Below, in pieces: positions 9,980-17,212 of a stretch of 64,000 nt of DNA. Under the pieces are notes generated by a model, which was not told where the DNA came from, did no database searches, and worked only from the letters and a program-made list of their open reading frames with translations. A program made the translations under genes and the position numbers. This DNA comes from an uncultured Lactobacillus sp. (GTDB lineage: Bacteria; Bacillota; Bacilli; Lactobacillales; Lactobacillaceae). The DNA lies in NCBI GenBank assembly GCA_946479925.1, contig CAMLHK010000004.1:34035-98034 (forward strand), in the 5' to 3' direction. Positions within the stretch are counted from its first letter, which is position 1, and each line of letters starts with the position of its first letter.

Positions 9980-11098
9980 CTATTTTTTATCATCATTTCC
10001 ACTGTAGGAAGTACCTCCAGAATGGCCAGAATCATTACTATGCTCAGTGTTATTTGATTGATTATTATCATGATTCGATTGACCATTATTCTGGGAACTT
10101 TGATTATTTTGAGTATTTTGTTGACCATTATTTGTATTCGAACTTGCACCATTATTACCATTAGAATTATCAGTTTGACTATGCTGTTGATTTTGCTGGT
10201 TCGAATTACTATGTCCTGAATTATTATTCGTAGTTCCGGAATTATTTTGACTTTGATGTGGTTGATTGTTTTGACTATTTTGACTATTACGCCGTTTGCC
10301 AATATAAAAGGTTAAAGAAAGACTCGAATTTTGAGCTGTATATGGTACTTTTCTGCCACCAATTGTTACTGATGTTCCTAGAGCGTTGCTAAATGTAACG
10401 ACTACAGATTGAGCAGTTTCTGGAATTCTTAAAGTGTGTTTTTGACCAGCTGTTAAAGTCTGACCACTTTGAGTTACGCCATTCATTGCAATCGAAACTG
10501 TAGTAGCTTGATCACCGGCTCTAACAACTAAATTGCGGTTATTTTTAAGGCCGGTAATTTGAAACTGATTCGCAGCCAATTCCTTAATCTTAACGCTCTT
10601 CTTTTTAATTTTCTTAACTTTGCGGTGTCGTTTACCACTATCCGAAGAAACAGAAACATCATTTGCTTCGTTGTTATTTTCATTGCGACTAGAAGAAAAA
10701 TGAGCAAATACAACGTAGCATACCAAAATTACTACAACTATCCCCAAACCGACAATGATTCGTGGCAGGTAATCCTGCCAAATCTTTTTCTTATTACTGG
10801 TGGTTTTACGTACTTCCTCACTTTTATTGTCAATCGAGTCTTCGACAAATTCTTCAGGTTCGGCTTTAGGTATGTCTTCGTGGTATTCACTTAGCAACTT
10901 TTTGCCATCTAAACCAACTATCTGTGCATATTGTCTAATGAAGGCTCTAACGTAAAAATCACCAGGAAGTTTATCAAAATCGTTTTGCTCGATTGCAGTC
11001 AGATATCTACCTTGAATTTTGGTTGTTTTTTCAATGTCTTCAATTGAAAGTCCCTTAGCCTCTCTGGCACTGCGTAATTTATCTCCGATATCTGCCAT
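9980..11098 (-). CDS. rodZ: RodZ-like cell-shape protein with a long Asn/Gln-rich tail
   Basis: 372 residues: an N-terminal RodZ/YmfM helix-turn-helix (GDKLRSAREAKGLSIEDIEK, residues 5-24), a linker, one membrane helix (about 111-132), an extracytoplasmic beta-rich domain of the RodZ C-terminal type (about 165-268), then about 100 residues almost entirely Asn, Gln, Ser, Gly, His and Thr. RodZ links the cell-elongation machinery to the membrane. The core and position before pgsA match Firmicute ymfM. The low-complexity tail is long for the family and would lie outside the membrane. Confidence 0.9.
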   Translation of the reverse strand: MADIGDKLRSAREAKGLSIEDIEKTTKIQGRYLTAIEQNDFDKLPGDFYVRAFIRQYAQIVGLDGKKLLSEYHEDIPKAEPEEFVEDSIDNKSEEVRKTTSNKKKIWQDYLPRIIVGLGIVVVILVCYVVFAHFSSSRNENNNEANDVSVSSDSGKRHRKVKKIKKKSVKIKELAANQFQITGLKNNRNLVVRAGDQATTVSIAMNGVTQSGQTLTAGQKHTLRIPETAQSVVVTFSNALGTSVTIGGRKVPYTAQNSSLSLTFYIGKRRNSQNSQNNQPHQSQNNSGTTNNNSGHSNSNQQNQQHSQTDNSNGNNGASSNTNNGQQNTQNNQSSQNNGQSNHDNNQSNNTEHSNDSGHSGGTSYSGNDDKK

Positions 11099-11163
11099 AG
11101 TTACCTCTTCAAATTCTAAATTTACTCTTTGAGTATAACATATACTACATATAATTATTACAT

Positions 11164-11892
11164 TTAAATAAGCCAGCCGCCACTAACATAAATGGTCTGA
11201 CCAGTTAGATACCCAGACTGAACGTCAAGTAAAGTTTTAACCCAATAAGAAATGTCCTTACCCTCTGCTAAACGACCAACAGGTATTTCACCCTTAACTT
11301 CTTCCATCGTTTCAGGGCCAAGCACGGAATTCATTGCTGTATTGACAGCACCGGGTGCAACAACATTAACCGTCAGATTAGCTGAAGCAACTTCGCGGGC
11401 ATATGCTTGTGCAAACCCTTCAAGACCTGATTTGGAAGAACTGTATGCCGCTTCCATAGCACTACCTGAACCACCGTAAACTGATCCTAAATAAACAATA
11501 CGACTATAATCATTTTTTATCAAATGAGGTTCAAATAGTCCTGTCAACTTAATTGGGGTAATCAAGTTTATGCGCATAATCTCATCAATTTTGGCCGTAT
11601 CTTGACTACTAACAAAATTATAATCGGTAATTCCCTGGGCAAATACCACAGCGTTAACTGGCAGTAAATTATTAACAAATTCTTTTAAATCATTATTTTC
11701 AGCCAGAAAATCTAATTTGATGGGAATAAAATCCTGCTGAGGATATTTTTGACTCATTCCTTGAGCCAAAGAATAAGCTTTTCGCCAATTTTGACTGCAA
11801 TGAATGTAAAGAGACCAACCAGCATTAGCCAACTCAACACAAATAGCTTGACCAATGCCACCTGTAGCACCAAATACAAGAGCTCGCTGCAA
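11164..11892 (-). CDS. ymfI: SDR-family reductase, YmfI type (elongation factor P 5-aminopentanone reductase)
   Basis: 242 residues with the short-chain dehydrogenase fold: NADP loop GATGGIGQA (8-16), the NAG-equivalent FAQGITD, catalytic YSSSK (about 149-153) and the C-terminal GQTIYVSGGWLI. The FabG-like sequence in the ymfI position (next to rodZ and pgsA) supports assignment to YmfI, which in Bacillus reduces the 5-aminopentanone group on EF-P. The usual neighbours ymfF and ymfH (M16 peptidase-like) are absent; ftsK is next. It could instead be a general 3-oxoacyl-ACP reductase. Confidence 0.8.
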   Translation of the reverse strand: MQRALVFGATGGIGQAICVELANAGWSLYIHCSQNWRKAYSLAQGMSQKYPQQDFIPIKLDFLAENNDLKEFVNNLLPVNAVVFAQGITDYNFVSSQDTAKIDEIMRINLITPIKLTGLFEPHLIKNDYSRIVYLGSVYGGSGSAMEAAYSSSKSGLEGFAQAYAREVASANLTVNVVAPGAVNTAMNSVLGPETMEEVKGEIPVGRLAEGKDISYWVKTLLDVQSGYLTGQTIYVSGGWLI

Positions 11893-12063
11893 TTAAAACA
11901 TTCCTTTTATTCTATTTTTTCTTTAAATATTGAAAATGATCTTTAATAACTGAACTAATCTTCTTGAGAATAGCTCAGTTATGTATTCACATTCAATTTT
12001 ATTTTACCATTATTTTTTCACAAATTTGAACTAATAAAACGACATGATAAACTTTCTTAAAAA

Positions 12064-14514
12064 TTAGCTCTTATCTCCCTCTTTTTTAGACGGTAATAAA
12101 ACTTGGCGAGGCTTTGAACCTTCAGATGGGCCCACAATACCTTTTTCTTCCATTTCATCAACAATCCTAGCTGCACGATTATAACCAATACGAAATCTTC
12201 TTTGTAAGAGTGATACACTGGCCGTTTGTTGTTGCCTTACTAAATCCACTGCTTGATCATAGAATTCATCTTTTGGCTCATCATCTTTATTTTCAGAATT
12301 TTCTTGGCCTTTTTGTGGAATCATACCTTTATCATATTCGGGTTTCTGCTGTTTCTTTACCCAGGAAATGATATTTTCAACCTCATGTGACGAAACATAG
12401 GCACCCTGAATACGTTCAGGCTTTGAAGCACCAACAGGCATATATAGCATATCGCCGCGGCCAAGTAATTTTTCAGCTCCAGTCTGATCTAAAATAGTCC
12501 GTGAATCAATACCACTCGAAACAGCAAAAGAAATTCGTGAAGGAACATTTGCTTTAATCAGGCCGGTTATAACATCAACACTTGGTCTTTGAGTGGCCAA
12601 AATCATGTGAATACCAGCTGCCCGAGCCATCTGGCCCAAACGGACAATTGCTCCTTCAACATCACGTCCGCCAACCATCATTAAGTCACTAAGTTCATCA
12701 ACTACCACTAAGATATATGGTAACGGCTTCATTGCCGGTTTTGATTTATCTTGGTTATTCAGCCGCACCTTTTCGTTAAATTCACTCATGTTACGGGCTC
12801 CACTTGCAGCGAACAGTTTATAGCGGCGTTCCATTTCTTTAACGGCTTTACTCAAAGCATTTGCAGCCAATTTTGCATCAGTAACTACCGGTATCAACAA
12901 ATGAGGCACACCATTATAAACAGAAAGCTCCACCATCTTTGGGTCTATCAAGATTAACTTAACCTGATCCGGCAATGCTTTCATTAAAATACTGGTTAAA
13001 ATCGTATTAATAGCAACAGATTTACCAGAACCGGTTGATCCAGCAATCAAAAGATGAGGCATTTTAGTCAAATTAGCCGAAACAGTTTGGCCACTGACAT
13101 CCTTACCCAAAGGAACCTGCATCGGATCCTCTTTGGCCCTGGCACTCTGATTTTGCATTACATCCTTAAAAGCAACAACTGAAGTGTTCTTGTTAGGTAC
13201 TTCTATTCCGATATACGGTTTACCGGGTATTGGTGCTTCTATTCTGATATCTTTTGCAGCTAACGCGAGGGCTAAATCGTCAGCGAGATTAACAATACGA
13301 CTGACTTTGACACCAACAGCCGGTTGAACCTCATAGCGCGTAATAGTCGGACCCAATATTGCCTTTTTAATAATAACGTTAACACCAAAACTCTTGAAGG
13401 TAGATTGTAATGTCTGAGTATTTTTGCGAATGAGAGCTTTATCAGTACTTTGGTCAATATTTTTTATATTATCAAGTAAAGTTAACGGCGGTTTTTGATA
13501 ATCCGGACTAACTTTTTGATCTTGTTTTAATTCACCGTGGTTTACTGCTCCTAATTCTTCCTTCATTTTTTTATCTTCTTCAACAAAAGAATGTGATTTA
13601 GGTAATGATGAAATAGAAGAATTATTTTGTTGTGCTTTAGCGCTATTATTTTGACTCGCAACTTGAATTTGCGGCTCAACAGGAGCATGTTCCGGAATAT
13701 CACCGTATTCTGCTTTATCAGATGGAAAAGCAGTTACTTCGTTTTGATCTATGTTACTTACAGAAGAGTTATCATCCACAGTAAAATCATCCACGTCCGG
13801 AAAAACTGGAGCTTTTGTACCAACTGAATTGCTATCTTCCTGTTCATGCAACTCGTTTTTTTTCTGCTCACGCTTCTCTTTGAAAGAGCCGTATTTATCT
13901 TTTATTTTGCTACCAGCTGCTTTGTTTTTATTAATAAAAAGCTGACTAACAAACTGAAATTTTTTGATAATTGTCGAGAATTTAACATCAAAAAACATCA
14001 AAATTCCACTCGGTATCAATAAAATTGCAATTACACGCAGTCCTATATGACCAAGTAAAGGGTAAAAAATCTGATAGCATAAGGCGCCTATGACTCCACC
14101 GCCGATATTTTTGGTAACAGCCATGCGACCGAATTCAGCTGAAATTTCATGCCAAAAGACATTCATAAAAGCATTATTAACGAATTCACGTTCAAAATAA
14201 ATACTACTTTGAATCAATAAAATTCCCAAAATAGCAAAAAATAGTCCACAACTGCGTTTGAAGCTAAAGTGCATCGGCTTATTATAAATCAGCATAACCA
14301 AGCCGAACACAATGCAAATACCAGCTGCGAGCAAATAGGAATCTCCAAAGACCAGGCGAAAAGTATTTGCTACTTGCTTACCCAGGATCCCAAACTTGGC
14401 AAATGCTAAAGCTGAAATAACAATTTGTAAAAGTCCGACAATTGCCCATTTAATTCCAGTATTCTGATTTTTCTTTCGAGCCTTTGTGGTTTTTCTCCCT
14501 TTCTTTTTTGGCAT
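12064..14514 (-). CDS. ftsK: FtsK/SpoIIIE-type DNA translocase
   Basis: 816 residues: four N-terminal membrane helices (about 24-180), a charged Gln/Ser-rich linker (about 200-340), the alpha-beta motor with Walker A IAGSTGSGKSVAINT (about 490) and Walker B ILVVVDELSDLM, and a C-terminal gamma winged helix (VSLLQRRFRIGYNRAARIVD) that reads KOPS/SRS-type orienting sequences. It pumps DNA at the division septum during chromosome segregation. It has a lysine-rich start (MPKKKGRKTTKARKK). Probable operon with ymfI, rodZ and pgsA downstream. Confidence 0.96.
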   Translation of the reverse strand: MPKKKGRKTTKARKKNQNTGIKWAIVGLLQIVISALAFAKFGILGKQVANTFRLVFGDSYLLAAGICIVFGLVMLIYNKPMHFSFKRSCGLFFAILGILLIQSSIYFEREFVNNAFMNVFWHEISAEFGRMAVTKNIGGGVIGALCYQIFYPLLGHIGLRVIAILLIPSGILMFFDVKFSTIIKKFQFVSQLFINKNKAAGSKIKDKYGSFKEKREQKKNELHEQEDSNSVGTKAPVFPDVDDFTVDDNSSVSNIDQNEVTAFPSDKAEYGDIPEHAPVEPQIQVASQNNSAKAQQNNSSISSLPKSHSFVEEDKKMKEELGAVNHGELKQDQKVSPDYQKPPLTLLDNIKNIDQSTDKALIRKNTQTLQSTFKSFGVNVIIKKAILGPTITRYEVQPAVGVKVSRIVNLADDLALALAAKDIRIEAPIPGKPYIGIEVPNKNTSVVAFKDVMQNQSARAKEDPMQVPLGKDVSGQTVSANLTKMPHLLIAGSTGSGKSVAINTILTSILMKALPDQVKLILIDPKMVELSVYNGVPHLLIPVVTDAKLAANALSKAVKEMERRYKLFAASGARNMSEFNEKVRLNNQDKSKPAMKPLPYILVVVDELSDLMMVGGRDVEGAIVRLGQMARAAGIHMILATQRPSVDVITGLIKANVPSRISFAVSSGIDSRTILDQTGAEKLLGRGDMLYMPVGASKPERIQGAYVSSHEVENIISWVKKQQKPEYDKGMIPQKGQENSENKDDEPKDEFYDQAVDLVRQQQTASVSLLQRRFRIGYNRAARIVDEMEEKGIVGPSEGSKPRQVLLPSKKEGDKS

Positions 14515-14533
14515 GATATTACCTAGTCACTAG

Positions 14534-14926
14534 CTAAAAATTAGCTTGGAAGTTCAAGTTGACTGGTTTATCCAGCGTAATTTGAGTAACTTGATAAGTT
14601 AATGTTTCAATATACTCAACTAAAGGTCTACTAAGCAATTTGTAATCAGCCTTACTAAGATCACTGCCATCACCAAAGTAATTTTTGATCTGAACGATTT
14701 GGCTAATCATCCCACTTACTGAGAATTCCCCTGGAGCAGGTGCCACATCAAAAATGATGGTGATATCAAAATAATTACCATCTACCCCTGCATCTGTTGT
14801 GCCATCATCATTTTGTTTTTCAACTTTTTTAAGGCCAAAATTAACTTGATCCTTAGTTTCAGGTTCTTCATTAATATCGTAGTGAAAATTTTTTACTAAC
14901 ACTGGTGTTTCTTTTGCAAAATCCAT
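14534..14926 (-). CDS. DUF1149 family protein
   Basis: 130 residues from the ATG at 14924-14926, which has a GGGAGG ribosome site; the frame extends upstream to 14953 but that part overlaps the trmL coding end. The sequence (MDFAKETPVLVKNFHYD...; FDVAPAPGEFSVSGMISQ) resembles the DUF1149 family of Lactobacillales, small soluble proteins with a SecB-like fold and no settled role. It starts just past the trmL stop, so the two are probably cotranscribed. Confidence 0.75.
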   Translation of the reverse strand: MDFAKETPVLVKNFHYDINEEPETKDQVNFGLKKVEKQNDDGTTDAGVDGNYFDITIIFDVAPAPGEFSVSGMISQIVQIKNYFGDGSDLSKADYKLLSRPLVEYIETLTYQVTQITLDKPVNLNFQANF

Positions 14927-14927
14927 T

Positions 14928-15485
14928 TTAATTTCCTCCCAAATTTCTTTCATAGCGTTCAGGACGATTGTAGTTATCTTTTAACTTGTCATTTTCATAA
15001 TGATGAGAAGTTTCCAGTTTAGGAAAACCTTGTTGACGTAATGCTTCAAGCAAAACTATTGCCACTGAATTAGCTAAATTGTAACAACGAATATTATTTG
15101 ACATAGGTATGCGCAAATTACGTTCGTAATATTCTCGCATAAAAGTTTCAGGTAAGCCAGTAGTTTCCTTACCAAATATGAAGTAGTAATTTTTGGATGA
15201 ATCAGTGTAATCTACTTCAGCATAATTTTTGGAAGAAAATTTAGAAATAAGATAAAGTTCATCCTGCGGTCCTAACTGCTTCAAAAAGGCATTAAGATCA
15301 TCATGAAGTCGCACATCAACTTTATCCCAATAATCAAGCCCTGCTCGTTTCATTTTTTTATTATCAATTTGAAAACCTAAGGGCTCAATTAAGTCAAGAA
15401 CTGTATTAGTACCAGCACAAGTGCGAGCAATATTTCCCGTGTTTGCTGGCATTAATGGTTCGTATAACACTACATGATTTGTCAA
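14928..15485 (-). CDS. trmL: tRNA (cytidine(34)-2'-O)-methyltransferase
   Basis: 185 residues of a SPOUT-class methyltransferase. The N-terminus (HVVLYEPLMPANTGNIARTC) is the TrmL signature, and the knot region has FGKETTGLPE and IPMSNNIRCYNLANSVAIV, which build the S-adenosylmethionine site. TrmL methylates the wobble ribose of tRNA-Leu isoacceptors. The C-terminal 25 residues are charged and poorly conserved in type. Confidence 0.93.
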   Translation of the reverse strand: MTNHVVLYEPLMPANTGNIARTCAGTNTVLDLIEPLGFQIDNKKMKRAGLDYWDKVDVRLHDDLNAFLKQLGPQDELYLISKFSSKNYAEVDYTDSSKNYYFIFGKETTGLPETFMREYYERNLRIPMSNNIRCYNLANSVAIVLLEALRQQGFPKLETSHHYENDKLKDNYNRPERYERNLGGN

Positions 15486-15541
15486 TCTTTTTTCTCCTTC
15501 AACATCAAACTTCTAAATAAACTAGCCTTATTCTTATTTTT

Positions 15542-16741
15542 TCAATCAGCTTTTTCTTCATTTGGCGCAGCAATTTGAGTAGTTTCTTCGCCTTCATCTT
15601 CTCTAAAAACTTGAGAAACATTACGGTAATAATTATAAACACGTAAAATAATGATTTTTAAGATTGCATAAATAGGAATACCAAAAATGACACCCCAAAG
15701 TCCCCAAACCGCACTGGAACCAATTAACAATAAAATTGTAGTTACCGGATGCATTTCCATTTTATTACCCATTACGAGGGGACTGATAATTCTTGATTCA
15801 ATTGTCTGCTCTATTGCAAAGACAATCAAAACTTTAATGACCATTGGAACTGAAAGCATGATTGCAATTACAATTGCAGGAATAAAGGAAACAAACGTAC
15901 CAAAATATGGGATCAGGTTAAGTAAACCACTTAAAACAGCAAGTGCAATGCCATACGGTAAGCCCACTATACTATAACCAATGGCAAACATAATTCCTAC
16001 CCAAAAGGCAACTGTAATCTGTCCCCTGATATAAGAAGCTAAAGCGGTGTTAATATCATAGAGCAGTTCACCAAAACTCTTCTGCCAGCGCTTAGGTGCA
16101 AATTGGGTTAAATACGGCCGTAAATTATGGGCATCTTTTAACATAAAGAAGAGAATAAAAGGTGCCGTAAGTAAAGTCATAACAATAATAGTTACTACAC
16201 TGATTGCTGAGGAAATATTGCTCAAAGCGGCATTTATGGCTTCGTGACCAGATTTGAAAAGCATATCCTGTGCGCGATTAATAGCATCATTAATATTGCC
16301 TTTTACACTATGAAACTGCGGTTTGCTCAGTGCTTCTTGTACAGCATTACTTGCATCCTTCCAAATATGTGGCCAATGTGCAATTAATGAATTAATTTGA
16401 CTTTGAACAATTGGCAATAGCGTATTAACAATCCACACCAGCAAAATTGCCACAAGAAGAAACAGTCCCAAGATCGTAACCAGTCTCGGCACTTTAAATT
16501 TCCGCTCTAAAATATCAACCAGCGGGTTCATGATATAAAATTGAATTAAAGCAAGCATTAGTGGTGGCAAGATTGCACTCACGAATACTTTAGCAGGGTT
16601 TAAGACAAATGAAATTTTGTTGAACAACCAGATTACAAGGAAGAACAACAAAATGTTTAGTAATGCAATACTAAACCGATTATTCAAAAACCATTTTTGA
16701 AAGATGGTTCTTTTTTTATGTTTTTTCTCAACTTCCATCAA
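15542..16741 (-). CDS. AI-2E family (PerM/YdiK) membrane transporter
   Basis: 399 residues with about eight membrane helices; the conserved C-terminal half (LSGLLNLIPYFGTFVSFIPA, then ESRIISPLVMGNKMEMHPV) is characteristic of the AI-2E/PerM family. Members export small molecules such as AI-2 or act as Na+/H+ antiporters; the substrate here is not predictable. The start is one of two adjacent ATG codons. The N-terminus is lysine-rich and the C-terminus acidic, both cytoplasmic. Confidence 0.88.
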   Translation of the reverse strand: MMEVEKKHKKRTIFQKWFLNNRFSIALLNILLFFLVIWLFNKISFVLNPAKVFVSAILPPLMLALIQFYIMNPLVDILERKFKVPRLVTILGLFLLVAILLVWIVNTLLPIVQSQINSLIAHWPHIWKDASNAVQEALSKPQFHSVKGNINDAINRAQDMLFKSGHEAINAALSNISSAISVVTIIVMTLLTAPFILFFMLKDAHNLRPYLTQFAPKRWQKSFGELLYDINTALASYIRGQITVAFWVGIMFAIGYSIVGLPYGIALAVLSGLLNLIPYFGTFVSFIPAIVIAIMLSVPMVIKVLIVFAIEQTIESRIISPLVMGNKMEMHPVTTILLLIGSSAVWGLWGVIFGIPIYAILKIIILRVYNYYRNVSQVFREDEGEETTQIAAPNEEKAD

Positions 16742-16751
16742 ATCATCCTAA

Positions 16752-17132
16752 TCAAATATGTTCATAAATTATATCATCGCCAACGTTAAATTCAGGCAGA
16801 GTTTGCTTGTCACCTAATGTAAGATAAACAGCATTTGCCAAGGGATTTTTAGACTTTTTTTGATTAAAGAAAAGTGTAGCGTGTCCCAATGCCTTCATGT
16901 CACTGACAACCATGGCGCCAACATAATCAGCTACATATGTTTGACCATCAATTGTAATTGTATCGCCTTTTTTCAAAATAAAACCAGTCAGTGGCGACTC
17001 AGAGTCAAACTTTTGGATAATTGAAACATCCACCAGTTCAGCTGTAACATTTTCACCAAATAAAATCACCATATTGCTCTTAGGCTCTATAGCTTGTTTA
17101 CCAATTTTTGTAATAGTTGCTGTCCACTTCAT
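16752..17132 (-). CDS. PTS glucitol/sorbitol-type EIIA protein (orphan)
   Basis: 126 residues matching the glucitol/sorbitol EIIA family in length and pattern (MKWTATITKIGKQAIEPKSNMVILFGENVTAELVD is the usual opening, cited here only to 18 residues as MKWTATITKIGKQAIEPK). The expected acceptor His is not in a clear context: the only His in the core is in ALGHATLFF, which may serve. No sorbitol EIIB, EIIC or dehydrogenase gene is nearby, so the protein is an orphan; such copies are common in lactobacilli and may be regulatory. Confidence 0.8.
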   Translation of the reverse strand: MKWTATITKIGKQAIEPKSNMVILFGENVTAELVDVSIIQKFDSESPLTGFILKKGDTITIDGQTYVADYVGAMVVSDMKALGHATLFFNQKKSKNPLANAVYLTLGDKQTLPEFNVGDDIIYEHI

Positions 17133-17168
17133 AATTTGTTCTCCTTAAGCTTTAATTTTAGCATAACA

Positions 17169-17199
17169 AAAACCGCTTAACTAATATATAAGCGGTTTT
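17169..17199 (-). terminator. Terminator of the P-type ATPase gene
   Basis: A perfect 11-bp GC-containing stem (17169-17179 with 17189-17199) with a T run on the minus strand, 14 bases past the ATPase stop. Confidence 0.85.
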
Positions 17200-17212
17200 A
17201 TTTGTTAGTTCT

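Noticed and set aside
9955-10302. 115-codon open frame on the same strand as rodZ, in another frame
   Set aside because: It lies inside the Asn/Gln-rich tail; repetitive AAY/CAR codons give long open frames in other phases. The Ile/Met-rich translation is typical of such shadows.
11946-11982. Imperfect hairpin between ymfI and ftsK
   Set aside because: The arms ATAACTGA/TCAGTTAT pair, but the interior is bulged and no T tract follows on the minus strand; not strong enough for a terminator call.
15687-15977. 96-codon frame antisense to the AI-2E permease
   Set aside because: No start signal; complement of membrane-helix codons.
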